Below are positions 17,374 through 26,678 of a stretch of DNA of 64,000 nucleotides, one piece after another. Every line of letters starts with the position of its first letter. Position 1 is the first letter of the stretch. Location: assembly GCF_042945595.1 (NCBI RefSeq), contig NZ_CP168493.1:2542001-2606000 (forward strand), read 5' to 3'. The translations under genes and the position numbers were made by a program. The DNA comes from Psychrobacillus sp042945595. GTDB taxonomy: Bacteria > Bacillota > Bacilli > Bacillales_A > Planococcaceae. The notes below the pieces were generated by a model. That model saw only the letters and a program-made list of their open reading frames with translations. It was not told the DNA's origin and searched no databases.

Positions 17374-18564
17374 CTATAATCCTGCTAATCTCATCGTATC
17401 TCTTGCTATCATTATCTCTTCGTTCGTAGGGATTACCAGTACTTTTACTGGCGAATGAGGATAATTAATAAATGTTTCCTTGCCACGTAGTTTATTTAAA
17501 TCATGATCCAAATAGACACCCATAAATTGTAGACCGCTTAAAACTTTTTCTCGAATAACCTCGCTATTTTCTCCTATTCCTGCAGTGAAAATTATTGCAT
17601 CTACGCCATTCATCCGAGCAGCGTAAGATCCAATATATTTATGTATACGATTTGCAAATACATCCAGCGCTAACTGTGCACGATCATTTCCCTTTGAAGC
17701 TTCTGTTACAATTTCACGCAGATCACTTGAAAATCCAGAAACACCTAACATTCCAGATTTTTTATTTAAAATATCTAGTACTCCTTCTGCACTTTTCCCC
17801 GTCTTCTCCATCAAGTACGGAATAAGAGCTGGATCTATATTCCCAGATCTTGTTCCCATCGTTACTCCGGCTAGAGGTGTAAACCCCATGGATGTATCTA
17901 TGGATCTCCCGCGATCTATAGCCGCAATACTAGCTCCATTTCCTAGATGACAAGATATAAATCTAGTCGTTTCAATTGGTCGGTTTAATAACTCTGCAGC
18001 ACGATAAGCTACATACTTATGCGATGTCCCATGAAACCCATACTTTCGAATGCCATATTTCTCATAGTACTTATATGGAACGGAATATAAGTAAGAGCTT
18101 TCTGGCATTGTTTGATGAAATGCTGTATCAAAAACAGCTACCGCTGGAATTTCAGGCAATTCTTTCGCAAACTCTTGAATACCTGTAATATTTGCAGGAT
18201 TATGTAATGGTGCAAGCTCCGAAAGTTCCTCTAATGTTGTCATTACTTTTTCCGTAATTAAAACGGAATCACTATACACTTCCCCACCATGCACAACTCG
18301 GTGACCTATTCCTTGAATATCATTTAAAGTGTTGATCACTACTTTTTCAACTAATTGATGCATTAATAGTTTTACGGCTTGTGTATGATTGTCCACTTGT
18401 TTGATTAGTTGTATTCGTTCATTTTGTGTAGTCATTGTAAAAATAGGATCGCTTAAACCAATTCGCTCTATTAAGCCTTTTGCAATCACTTTTTCTTCTG
18501 GCATTTTCAATAATTGAAATTTTAAAGACGAGCTACCTGCATTAATCGCTAAAATATTAACCAT
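17374..18564 (-). CDS. ackA: Acetate kinase
   Basis: AckA makes ATP and acetate from acetyl phosphate during overflow metabolism and regenerates acetyl phosphate from acetate. The 396-residue protein opens with ILAINAGSSSLKFQLL. It has HRVVHGG near 88, FDTAFHQTMP near 144, KYGFHGTSHKYV near 170, and GNGASIAAI near 205, all family signatures. It follows ytxK on the minus strand, and tpx lies further upstream, the same order as B. subtilis tpx-ytxK-ackA. No cre site was found in the 65-bp gap. Confidence 0.97.
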   Translation of the reverse strand: MVNILAINAGSSSLKFQLLKMPEEKVIAKGLIERIGLSDPIFTMTTQNERIQLIKQVDNHTQAVKLLMHQLVEKVVINTLNDIQGIGHRVVHGGEVYSDSVLITEKVMTTLEELSELAPLHNPANITGIQEFAKELPEIPAVAVFDTAFHQTMPESSYLYSVPYKYYEKYGIRKYGFHGTSHKYVAYRAAELLNRPIETTRFISCHLGNGASIAAIDRGRSIDTSMGFTPLAGVTMGTRSGNIDPALIPYLMEKTGKSAEGVLDILNKKSGMLGVSGFSSDLREIVTEASKGNDRAQLALDVFANRIHKYIGSYAARMNGVDAIIFTAGIGENSEVIREKVLSGLQFMGVYLDHDLNKLRGKETFINYPHSPVKVLVIPTNEEIMIARDTMRLAGL

Positions 18565-18629
18565 TAAAAAACGCCCCTTCTTTGAACAAGTAGTTTAATT
18601 GTACTGTTCAGAGTAAGGGCGAGCAACCA

Positions 18630-19559
18630 TCATTTAGAATTTTCTTCTTGCCATATATCGATTTTTTTAAAGAACAATTCCATCGCTTCTTTATTCGACA
18701 TATTTGGAACTTTTGCTAGTAGTATTTCTCTTGGAGCTCTTAAATGTTCGCTTTTCTTTTGAAGAATGAGTAAACTTTTTTCCTGTCCTTTTGTTTTGAA
18801 AATAGTAGATGGAAACTGAATAACTGCTAGAATCCAGCCATTTTCTTTCAAAAATTTATGAAGGCTTGGAGCTTGTTTGGATTCAAAAATAGTGTCTGGT
18901 ACTAAAAAGTATAAGTATCCACCTGGTTTTACATGCTTCATTGATTGTTCAATAAACAAATGATGTGCATAAGACATTTCATCTTCACTATGAAGGAAAA
19001 AATCACTTGCAGTTTCAGCATCTGGATAATATCCTACAGGTAAATCACTTACAACAATATCAGCAGGATCGATTAATAAAGGCTTTAAAGCATCTTGTCT
19101 AAATAACTGAATATCACAAGCTAGTAATTCCCCAGTTTGGGCTGCTAACTGGATTAATAAGTCATCTATTTCAACTCCAAAAGCATGATTCTCAGACGGT
19201 AATGAATTCATAATCGTATAAAGTAAATTACCTGTACCTAGAGCTGGGTCTAAAATTGCAAGTTCTTTTTTGTCTTTCGTCATTTCCTTCACAAAATAGG
19301 ATACCAATAAGCCAATCGCATCAGGAGTCATTTGATGGTTTACTTGGGCTGACTTTTTCATCCCTTTTAGAATTGCAAGTTGAACCCCTTTTCTAATCTG
19401 CTCTTTAGTAAGATTTGTCACTAAAGGTGTTTTTTTATCTGAAATCCATAATTCAAGTGCGTAAATCACACCTTCTATATACGTCACAGACTCTTGTTCT
19501 TCTATAAAACTACTTTCTTGATCAATAAACGTAAAAACTTTTTCGACATTTGTATGCAT
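18630..19559 (-). CDS. ytxK: Class I SAM-dependent methyltransferase YtxK
   Basis: The 309-residue protein resembles the N6-adenine DNA methylase M subunit fold. SAM motif I is ILDPALGTGNLL near 105. The catalytic motif position reads VVSDLPVGYYP near 165 instead of the (N/D)PPY of active DNA methylases, so DNA methylation is not assured. There is no adjacent restriction or specificity gene. It sits between tpx and ackA as in B. subtilis. The substrate is unknown. Confidence 0.88.
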   Translation of the reverse strand: MHTNVEKVFTFIDQESSFIEEQESVTYIEGVIYALELWISDKKTPLVTNLTKEQIRKGVQLAILKGMKKSAQVNHQMTPDAIGLLVSYFVKEMTKDKKELAILDPALGTGNLLYTIMNSLPSENHAFGVEIDDLLIQLAAQTGELLACDIQLFRQDALKPLLIDPADIVVSDLPVGYYPDAETASDFFLHSEDEMSYAHHLFIEQSMKHVKPGGYLYFLVPDTIFESKQAPSLHKFLKENGWILAVIQFPSTIFKTKGQEKSLLILQKKSEHLRAPREILLAKVPNMSNKEAMELFFKKIDIWQEENSK

Positions 19560-19577
19560 ATTTATCCCTCAAATTAA

Positions 19578-19602
19578 AACCCACTCTTCACTCGAGTGGG
19601 TT
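19578..19602 (-). terminator. Hairpin between tpx and ytxK
   Basis: A 9-bp stem (aacccactc / gagtgggtt) is followed on the minus strand by TTTTAATTT. The T-run is moderate, so it may terminate only part of tpx transcription. Confidence 0.6.
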
Positions 19603-19613
19603 AGATTGTTTTA

Positions 19614-20120
19614 TTAGTTAGTTAACGCTTTTACTGCATCTAATGCTTTTTCATAGTCTGGGTGATCTGTACCTTCGCTCACATATTCAGCATAAGTAAC
19701 AACATCATTTTTATCGACTACGAATACAGCGCGAGCTAACAAACGTAATTCTTGCATCACCACTCCAAATGCTTCTCCGAAAGAAAGGTCGCGATGATCT
19801 GATAATGTCTGAATTGCATCTGCAGCATTAGCTCCACACCAACGCTTTTGAGCAAAAGGTAAGTCTACTGAGATTGTTAATATTACTACATCCTCACCTA
19901 GACTAGCAGCACTTTGATTGAATTTATTTGTTTGAGTTGAACAAACACCTGTATCTAGGGAAGGGACTACACTGATCAGACGTACTTTTCCAGCTGAATC
20001 TTGAAGAGTTACCGCTGATAAATCGTTTGCTAGAACTGTAAAGTTTGGCGCCTTCTCTCCAACTACTACTTCTTTTCCAACTAATGTTATTGGATTATTT
20101 TTAAATGTTACTTGAGCCAT
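19614..20120 (-). CDS. tpx: Thiol peroxidase, atypical 2-Cys
   Basis: Tpx reduces hydrogen and lipid peroxides with thioredoxin. The start at 20120 (MAQVTFKNNP) follows AAGGAGG at 11 nt. The open frame extends further upstream, but only within the preceding gene. The 168-residue length is normal. The peroxidatic cysteine is Cys60 in DTGVCSTQT and the resolving cysteine is Cys95 in KRWCGANA. PNFTVLANDLS near 25 is typical of the family. It lies directly after the RDD-protein gene and upstream of ytxK. Confidence 0.96.
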   Translation of the reverse strand: MAQVTFKNNPITLVGKEVVVGEKAPNFTVLANDLSAVTLQDSAGKVRLISVVPSLDTGVCSTQTNKFNQSAASLGEDVVILTISVDLPFAQKRWCGANAADAIQTLSDHRDLSFGEAFGVVMQELRLLARAVFVVDKNDVVTYAEYVSEGTDHPDYEKALDAVKALTN

Positions 20121-20154
20121 AATATGTAGCCTCCTTTTTCTTATGTTCATCTTA

Positions 20155-20736
20155 CTAGAATATGTTCTGCTCTTGCAACTCTTTTGACACGGAAGTATGT
20201 TTGTATGCACCTTTTTCATTTTTACCGTATACAGCTTCATGCACAACTATAGTATCTGCGATCAAATCATGAATTGCCTGATTTTTCGGTGTAAACGCAA
20301 CAACAAGATAGGGAATATTAAGTGGAATGACAGAAATCAGGCGACCAATCCACTCTCTAAATAGAATTGTACTCCACGTAAGTTTATCATTATTCTTTGA
20401 AATAACTAGAATGCCAAAAATCATCTTTCCAACCGTTTGATTGAAAAACTTCGTCATTAGTACAAAATATGCGTAAAAAAGAAAGGATGTTATTAATGTA
20501 AATGGTGCATACCAGGTAGGGTCGTTTATCTCTAATGAAAATAAGCGGAAAATGGGTTTGATCAATAACATTCCAATAGAGGATAAGATTAATATATCCG
20601 AAAAATATGCCCAAAATCTTATCCAAAACCCAGCAGATTTTCGTTCAAATTCAGGAGTTTTTACACTTATTTGCTGGGTTATTAATTCATTTGGTTGCAC
20701 ATTATTATCTTCCGACTGTAAAATTTCACTCATCAT
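20155..20736 (-). CDS. yteJ: RDD family membrane protein (YteJ-like)
   Basis: The 193-residue protein has an RDD domain from about 30 to 165 with three hydrophobic segments and the family's Arg/Asp pattern (FWIRFWAYFSDILIL in the first helix). RDD proteins are membrane proteins of mostly unknown function, some being sodium/proton transporters. The start could be 20736 or the next ATG at 20733, which has better spacing from AAGGAGG. It lies 9 bp downstream of sppA, the sppA-yteJ pair of B. subtilis. Confidence 0.87.
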   Translation of the reverse strand: MMSEILQSEDNNVQPNELITQQISVKTPEFERKSAGFWIRFWAYFSDILILSSIGMLLIKPIFRLFSLEINDPTWYAPFTLITSFLFYAYFVLMTKFFNQTVGKMIFGILVISKNNDKLTWSTILFREWIGRLISVIPLNIPYLVVAFTPKNQAIHDLIADTIVVHEAVYGKNEKGAYKHTSVSKELQEQNIF

Positions 20737-20745
20737 TTAACCTCC

Positions 20746-21759
20746 TTATCTTTCACCATATAAATACATCATTCGAGGTGCACTATTGTCTGCTATAAGT
20801 TTTCCGATTAATTTTGATTCCATATCTACCCTTAAGAAAGATTGTGCTTTCAAAGCAAAAAGGGAGGAAAGACTTTGAGAGTAGCCATATTCAATTACTT
20901 CCGCATCTTCTAATTTTTGATCTGTCTTAATCGCTTGAATAACATCCTCCAAATAACCAACGTCATCTGCCAGACCTGCTTCAATAGCTTGTCGACCACT
21001 CATAATTCGACCATCTGCAACTTTCTTCACTTCTGCTACTGTCATATGACGACCTTGTGCGACGATATCAACAAAATCTTCATATGACTCGTTTAACATA
21101 ACTTGTAACATATTTCTTTCTTCATCTGTCATGTCTCTTGTTGGGCTCATAATATCTTTATAAGGACCAGATTTAATCGTAACAAACTCTACTCCATATT
21201 TTTCTGCCAATTTTCCATAATTAATGCTATGCATGATAACACCGATAGAACCTGTAATCGTTTCTTTATTGACAAAGATTTTATCCGCAGGTGCCGAAAT
21301 ATAGTAACCACCTGATGCTGCCATACTTCCCATAGAAACGTAGATTGGTTTTGCAGTGTCATCTTGAATCTCTTTAATTTTTTTATAGATTTGTGCGGAT
21401 TCGACTACTCCTCCACCAGGTGAATTCACTTGCAATACAATTGCTTTTACAGAATCATCTTGTTTCACTTGATCTAATTGTTGCAAAAAGAATTGGTGAT
21501 TATAACTTTCTGTTCCAAAAATAGAAGATGCACTACCCGTATCCTGAATAGTGCCATCGACTGTTAATACAGCTACTCGGTTGTCTATATCTCCTTCTTC
21601 TAATACCGTTTCATAAAAATCAGAATTAGATATAGATGCAAATTCATCCATTAACGATGTCCAGTCCGTTGAAAATACAGTTGATAGAGTGTTTACAAAG
21701 ATTGATATTACTAATAATATGGATGCTCCTAAAATGGCAAACCAACGTTTCATATTCAT
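20746..21759 (-). CDS. sppA: Signal peptide peptidase SppA
   Basis: SppA is a membrane-anchored serine protease that degrades leftover signal peptides. The start at 21759 follows GGAGGAG. The longer upstream frame has no such site. The 337-residue protein has an N-terminal anchor at about 5-25 and the nucleophile serine in MGSMAASGGYYISAPADKI, typical of the S49 family. The general-base lysine lies in the segment TIKSGPYKDIMSP. Length and order match B. subtilis SppA. It is probably cotranscribed with the RDD protein. Confidence 0.94.
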   Translation of the reverse strand: MNMKRWFAILGASILLVISIFVNTLSTVFSTDWTSLMDEFASISNSDFYETVLEEGDIDNRVAVLTVDGTIQDTGSASSIFGTESYNHQFFLQQLDQVKQDDSVKAIVLQVNSPGGGVVESAQIYKKIKEIQDDTAKPIYVSMGSMAASGGYYISAPADKIFVNKETITGSIGVIMHSINYGKLAEKYGVEFVTIKSGPYKDIMSPTRDMTDEERNMLQVMLNESYEDFVDIVAQGRHMTVAEVKKVADGRIMSGRQAIEAGLADDVGYLEDVIQAIKTDQKLEDAEVIEYGYSQSLSSLFALKAQSFLRVDMESKLIGKLIADNSAPRMMYLYGER

Positions 21760-21926
21760 ATTGTTGCTCCTCCTTTTGTTCTCCTCATAACATACGAAAA
21801 GAATTCCTAAACGTTTCATAAAATGGTAAAATACATACATTACTTAGAAAAGCGTATAGCACTGTAGCTAGATAATAACTAGTGAAAATTAATATCTTTA
21901 ATTCTAATTTGAAAGGAGAATGCAAG

Positions 21927-22727
21927 ATGAACTCCCAAAATGCAATATATCTTTATACTAAGAATGACATAGAATCATTACAAAAAAAAGACATTTTAGC
22001 AAAAGTAATAAAACAATATGGCTTTCAAGTTGTTGAAAACGATATCGATGCTTCTATCATTGTTAGTATTGGTTCAGATGGTTCTTTTTTGCAAGCGGTT
22101 CGTAAGACTGGATTCCGAGAAGATTGTCTATATGCTGGTATCTCAACAACAGGTACATTAGGTATGTATTGTGACTTTTTAATAGAAGATATGGAAGCAC
22201 TGGCGGAAGCTGTGTTACAGAATGAAATGGAAGTTCGTAAATACCCTTTACTGGAATTATCGGTTAATCATCATCCAAAATTTTATTGTTTAAATGAGTT
22301 CACTATTCGGTCTAATATCATCAAAACTTTTGTATTGGACATAATTATTGACGGGAAACTTTTTGAGACGTTTAGAGGTGACGGAATGGTTATTTCGACT
22401 CCGACTGGAAGCTCAGCTTATAATAAGTCACTTAGTGGAGCAATAGTAGACCCACTACTACCTTGTATCCAAGTAACAGAAATTGCTTCCATAAATAATA
22501 ACGAATATAGAACACTTGGTTCTTCCTTCATCTTGAGTGGTAGTAGATCGCTTGAACTTAGATTACATAAAGACTGGAATGACTATCCGTCCATGAGTAC
22601 CGACAACGAAGCTTTAAGCATTCAACATGTCGAGACTGTTTCTATCGCATTAAGTAATCAAGTGGTGAAAACAGTGAAATTAAAAAATAATAGCTACTGG
22701 GAAAAAGTAAAACGATCCTTTTTATAA
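21927..22727 (+). CDS. nadK2: NAD kinase 2
   Basis: NAD kinase phosphorylates NAD to NADP. The start at 21927 (MNSQNAIYLYTKND) follows AAAGGAG and gives 266 residues, like B. subtilis YtdI. The adenine/phosphate-binding motif is IGSDGSFLQAVRKTGF near 49, where the usual GGDGT reads GSDGS. The second conserved motif STPTGSSAYNKSLSGA is near 150. The rest follows the family. It is divergent from sppA and ends at a bidirectional terminator shared with rarD. Confidence 0.92.
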   Translation: MNSQNAIYLYTKNDIESLQKKDILAKVIKQYGFQVVENDIDASIIVSIGSDGSFLQAVRKTGFREDCLYAGISTTGTLGMYCDFLIEDMEALAEAVLQNEMEVRKYPLLELSVNHHPKFYCLNEFTIRSNIIKTFVLDIIIDGKLFETFRGDGMVISTPTGSSAYNKSLSGAIVDPLLPCIQVTEIASINNNEYRTLGSSFILSGSRSLELRLHKDWNDYPSMSTDNEALSIQHVETVSIALSNQVVKTVKLKNNSYWEKVKRSFL

Positions 22728-22759
22728 AAAACAGGTAGACATAGCTCTACCTGTTTTTT
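22727..22759. terminator. Bidirectional terminator between nadK2 and rarD
   Basis: The stem aaaaacaggtaga / tctacctgtttttt (13 bp) with a 6-nt loop has A- and T-runs on both sides. It sits between convergent genes and overlaps the rarD stop codon. Confidence 0.85.
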
Positions 22760-23643
22760 CTTACTTCTACAATTTTAGAAATAGTAAATAAGATTAATGC
22801 AGCCCAAATAAATGAAAATGAGATAAATTCAATTTTGCTAAATTTTTCATGATAAACAAAGATGCCAACTAGGAGCATAATAGTTGGAGCAAAATATTGA
22901 ATAAAGCCAGACATATAAAGTGGCATCATTTTTGTTCCTTTTGCAAATAATACAAGTGGAACCGCAGTTGCTACACCAGTTAAAGCTAGTAAAATCATGG
23001 TACTAGCATTGGATTGGAAGAAAACCGCTTGATCCGTCACTAATAAATATCCAAAATAAATAAGTGCTACTGGAAAAACGAACATTGTTTCTATTGTTAT
23101 GCCTCTTAATGGATCAATCGTCAAGCTTTTTTTAATAAAGCCATAAAAAGCAAACGTTAAAGCTAGTGTTACAGCGATCCATGGAATTTCTCCATATGAA
23201 ACTGTTAGGATAATAACCCCAGCGCCCGCAATAGCTACAGAAAGTTGTTGAGCCCTAGATAATTTTTCTTTTAAAAAGATAATGCCTAATAGGACAGATA
23301 TTAATGGGTTTATGTAATATCCTAAACTAGTTTGTACTATATACCCTGCATTTACTGCATATATGTATGTAAACCAATTTCCTGTTACTAAGTACGAGGC
23401 AAGAACGAGACTCCAAAAAGCCTTCTTATTCTTCCAAAGCTCCTTTAAATCACTGATCAACGTCTTAAAATTTTTGCTTAAGATAACCACGAATAATGTA
23501 AAAATAAATGACCAAATTACTCGACTTGCAAGTATTTCATCACTTGAAACATTCAATAGTAGCTTCCAATAAATCGGCATGAATCCCCAAAATATATATG
23601 CAATTGCTACGATAAGTATTCCTTGTTTTTCTTCTGTTTGCAA
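22747..23643 (-). CDS. rarD: EamA/RarD family transporter
   Basis: This is a ten-segment drug/metabolite-superfamily permease of 298 residues, with FWGFMPIYWKLL at the first helix as in RarD proteins. The TTG at 23643 is chosen as start: GGGGTG lies 5 nt upstream and the N-terminus then matches other RarD proteins. The ATG at 23676 has no ribosome binding site. The transported substrate is unknown. E. coli RarD is only loosely linked to chloramphenicol sensitivity. Confidence 0.85.
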   Translation of the reverse strand: MQTEEKQGILIVAIAYIFWGFMPIYWKLLLNVSSDEILASRVIWSFIFTLFVVILSKNFKTLISDLKELWKNKKAFWSLVLASYLVTGNWFTYIYAVNAGYIVQTSLGYYINPLISVLLGIIFLKEKLSRAQQLSVAIAGAGVIILTVSYGEIPWIAVTLALTFAFYGFIKKSLTIDPLRGITIETMFVFPVALIYFGYLLVTDQAVFFQSNASTMILLALTGVATAVPLVLFAKGTKMMPLYMSGFIQYFAPTIMLLVGIFVYHEKFSKIEFISFSFIWAALILFTISKIVEVRKNR

Positions 23644-23811
23644 AACTTCACCCCATTTTTCAAACCCAAAATACATGCATTATTATATTACTTTATCACA
23701 CTAAAGTAAACAAAGAAGTTCCTTTATATGGACAAATAATCCAGTAGATTAGAAGTGAAGGTAGACTAGATAATAAAAAGTAAATAAATTTTGAAATTTA
23801 CCATAAGAACA

Positions 23812-23848
23812 AAAAAACACGAAGAACCACATGTTCTCCGTGTTTTTT
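23812..23848 (-). terminator. Terminator of the acyl-CoA synthetase gene
   Basis: The stem aaaaaacacgaagaac / gttctccgtgtttttt (15 of 16 pairs) with a 6-nt loop is followed on the minus strand by an oligo-T run. Confidence 0.8.
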
Positions 23849-23854
23849 CCCAAT

Positions 23855-25432
23855 CTATTTTTTCAGCTCTTCTCGTTTTCTAAGATCAATACGTCTGATT
23901 TTACCTGAAGTTGTTTTTGGCAACTCTTCGATAAACTCAATCTCACGCGGATATTTGTATGGGGCAGTCATGGATTTAACATGCTCTTGAAGTTCTTTTA
24001 CTAACTCCTCTGCACCCTGTTTTAATGGCTCACGTAAAACAACAAACGCTTTTACAATTGTTCCACGTAGTTCATGTGGGCTTCCAACTACTGCACATTC
24101 TTGTACAGCTGGATGTTTTGTAAGTGCATCTTCCACTTCGAATGGACCAATCGTGTAACCAGAACTAATAATGATGTCGTCTCCTCTACCTTCAAACCAA
24201 AAGTAACCATCTTCGTCTTTTTTTGCTTGATCACCAGTAATATAGTAATCTCCTCTAAATTGCATAGAAGTTCTTTCTGGATCCTTCAAGTATTCTTTAA
24301 ATAGAGCAGGAGTCTCTACATGTACTGCAATATCTCCAACTTCACCAGGGGTACAAACTTCTCCGTATTCATTTATTATTTCTACTGTATTTCCAGGTGT
24401 CGGTTTCCCCATGGAGCCTATTCTGCTGTCCATTCCTTTCATCGTTCCAATAAGCAATGTATTTTCCGTTTGACCATAGCCATCTCTAACTTCCAAGCTA
24501 AAAAGTCTATCAAATGTTTCAATAACCTCTCTGTTTAATGGTTCTCCAGCTGATACAGCACTATGTAGAGAGGAAAGATCAAAGTTCGATAATCCTTCTG
24601 TTTTAGCCATTAATCGATATTCTGTTGGAGTGCAGCAAATGACATTTACTTTTTTCTCTTGAATCTTATTTAAATATATTTTGGGTTCAAATTTCCCATT
24701 ATACACATAACCAATCGCACCACTCCCTAACGTTGCTAGGAAAGGACTCCATATCCATTTTTGCCATCCAGGACTTGCAGTTGCCCAAACGATATCTCCT
24801 TCTTTAATACCAAGCCAATTAGGACCAGAAGTTCGTAAATGTGCGAAAGCCCAACCATGTGTATGTACGACACCTTTTGGGTTTCCTGTTGTACCACTAG
24901 TATACGATAGAAAAGCCATATCATCTTTTAATGTATCTACTGCTTGAAACTGGTCAGATTCATGTGTCATTTCATTCGTTAGAGATGTCCATCTTCCTTG
25001 GCCTTCACCAATTACTAGTAGTAATTTCTCGTCGAGATGCTGCACCTTATCGAATTGATCTAGAAATGGTTCATACGCAATAATAGCTTTTGCTTCACTA
25101 TGAATAAGACGATATTCAATATCTTTCGCCCGAAGCATTTCAGAACTCGGAATTACTACTAAACCTGCTTTCAATGCGGCAATATATACTTCATATGCCT
25201 CTATTAAGCGAGGAACCATGATTAAAATGACATCCCCCTTTTGAAGACCTTTTTTTGTAAATAGATTTGCCACTTTATTTGCTCTTTGTATTAATTGTTT
25301 ATATGTACATGACTTATTTTCGCCTTTATCCGATTCCCAAATAAGTGCTATCTTTTTTTCATCTGCGCTATATTTTTCAAATTCGCTAACTAAATTGTAA
25401 TTGTTTGGTGCTATCAAATTTTGTTTATTCAT
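23855..25432 (-). CDS. Acyl-CoA synthetase (AMP-forming), acetate/medium-chain type
   Basis: This 525-residue adenylate-forming enzyme joins a carboxylic acid to CoA through an acyl-AMP. It has the P-loop YTSGTTGNPKGVVHTHG near 170, GYGQTENTL near 318 and YITGDQAKKDEDGYFWFEGR near 398. The catalytic lysine is in KTTSGKIRRIDLR near 507. It resembles the YtcI/MACS group rather than the main AcsA, which is present separately at 45.1 kb. The true substrate is not evident. It has a good GAGGAG site, and the R1 copy B lies upstream. Confidence 0.9.
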   Translation of the reverse strand: MNKQNLIAPNNYNLVSEFEKYSADEKKIALIWESDKGENKSCTYKQLIQRANKVANLFTKKGLQKGDVILIMVPRLIEAYEVYIAALKAGLVVIPSSEMLRAKDIEYRLIHSEAKAIIAYEPFLDQFDKVQHLDEKLLLVIGEGQGRWTSLTNEMTHESDQFQAVDTLKDDMAFLSYTSGTTGNPKGVVHTHGWAFAHLRTSGPNWLGIKEGDIVWATASPGWQKWIWSPFLATLGSGAIGYVYNGKFEPKIYLNKIQEKKVNVICCTPTEYRLMAKTEGLSNFDLSSLHSAVSAGEPLNREVIETFDRLFSLEVRDGYGQTENTLLIGTMKGMDSRIGSMGKPTPGNTVEIINEYGEVCTPGEVGDIAVHVETPALFKEYLKDPERTSMQFRGDYYITGDQAKKDEDGYFWFEGRGDDIIISSGYTIGPFEVEDALTKHPAVQECAVVGSPHELRGTIVKAFVVLREPLKQGAEELVKELQEHVKSMTAPYKYPREIEFIEELPKTTSGKIRRIDLRKREELKK

Positions 25433-25527
25433 CTGATCTCCTCCTCGTTCTTACGTTTTAATTATAAAGTAAATAGTCAGATTTTTAAATGCAAATAAAA
25501 ATTTCTGTGTTTTTAATAGGTTTCAAA

Positions 25528-25804
25528 CTTCCTTTAAGTGCATCTTGTTCTTACTACATCCAGAGTGCTTTGGACGAGACCTCGACTACACAATTACCGT
25601 TAGAGTTATAAATCGTGAAGTAACTACGTCACTTCACGATTCATTTTTTCGGAAATCTTGTGGCTGATGTTTATCCATAGCCCTCTTGAAATATGTAAAG
25701 ACAAGATGCATTTGGTTTGGTTAATGAGAGATTAGATACTTACCTATTCTTTTAAAAGCTGACGAAGATACAATTTCGTCCGCTCACTACTTCTTTATCA
25801 ATAG
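25528..25804 (+). repeat. Dispersed element R1, copy B
   Basis: The left arm reads cctttaagtgcatcttgtt. The apical hairpin aatcgtgaagtaac-tac-gtcacttcacgatt at about 25611-25643 has one A-C mispair. It is followed by a T-run, then cttgtggctgatg, agacaagatgcatttgg and the second hairpin ending at cgtccgctc. Unlike most copies it lies between two divergent 5' ends, so it cannot act as a terminator for a known plus-strand gene. Confidence 0.88.
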
Positions 25805-26000
25805 ATGCTATCTATTTTTTCATCTTCAACCAACTTAAATAATATAACGCCTGAATCATATAAACTCTTAAAGTTTAAAGAAACGAAAATGGGGAGAAAT
25901 CAACAACCTGATAGGTGAATTCAATCTGAGATGTTCATTAATGTAAAAAGGATTTTGTTTGTTTTTCTCGAATTATAAAAAAACATAGGAGGTGTATGAG

Positions 26001-26579
26001 GTGTATAAAGTCTATGATTTGGAAGAAGATGATAATAAATGGGAGATAGAGAGAAAAAAGGAAAAGAGAAGATGGCTTTGGACATTGGTATTTTTTGTGG
26101 TCGTTATATCCTGTGTAACTAGTTATAACGATTACGTTAAGTATTCTGAAACTACGATTATTGAAATAGCTAATAGGGTTTACAAAGGAATTTCATTGGA
26201 ATCGTATAATGTAGGAGATATTTCTTTGACTACAGTTGAGACTATTGGAAAGATTTCTTTGTCCACAGGGGAACTGGAGAAGAACAAGAGAATCATGCTT
26301 TCCAAAGACGAGATTGCGGATTTAATCATTCAATTACAAGATACATCTATAAAGGGAATTCCACGTTTAAAGCAAGACAAACTGTATGATACTTATAGCG
26401 TTTTTCTGAAAAGTGAAGGCGGTGCGGACGAGATCTGGTTCAGTATAGAACGAGATGAATCCTTGAAAAAGGGCATTATAATTGTAATTATGCCGAGTAA
26501 GAAAATTGCAAATTACCATATTGTTGAAGGTCAAGACTTATATAACAAGATTGCTAACATAGTTTATAAAGCTCCTTGA
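26001..26579 (+). CDS. Membrane-anchored hypothetical protein (192 aa)
   Basis: I do not recognise this protein. The GTG at 26001 is chosen as start because AGGAGGT lies 7 nt upstream. An in-frame GTG at 25992 sits inside that site. The product has a charged N-terminus (KKEKRRW), one membrane helix at about residues 28-45 and an extracellular soluble domain of about 145 residues without cysteines. The topology suggests a surface or envelope protein. It is isolated between R1 copy B and the SASP gene, with no homologous neighbour that hints at function. Confidence 0.65.
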   Translation: MYKVYDLEEDDNKWEIERKKEKRRWLWTLVFFVVVISCVTSYNDYVKYSETTIIEIANRVYKGISLESYNVGDISLTTVETIGKISLSTGELEKNKRIMLSKDEIADLIIQLQDTSIKGIPRLKQDKLYDTYSVFLKSEGGADEIWFSIERDESLKKGIIIVIMPSKKIANYHIVEGQDLYNKIANIVYKAP

Positions 26580-26644
26580 AAGAGAGCCTTCTTTTTACAT
26601 TTTGAATTTATTGCTGTTATTCAAAGTTTCTTTTATATAGAAAA

Positions 26645-26672
26645 ATCGGCAGCCTAAGCTGCCGATCTTTTT
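26645..26672. terminator. Bidirectional terminator of the SASP gene
   Basis: A perfect 9-bp stem (atcggcagc / gctgccgat) with loop ctaa is flanked by oligo-T on both strands. It serves the SASP gene and probably the convergent 192-aa gene. Confidence 0.85.
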
Positions 26673-26678
26673 ATTTTC

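Noticed and set aside
18630..19559. Restriction-modification system
   Set aside because: Only the YtxK methyltransferase-like gene is present, in its normal Bacillus context, with no restriction or specificity subunit.
20121..20246. N-terminal extension of tpx to 20246
   Set aside because: The extra residues lie inside the preceding gene and before the clear AAGGAGG of tpx.
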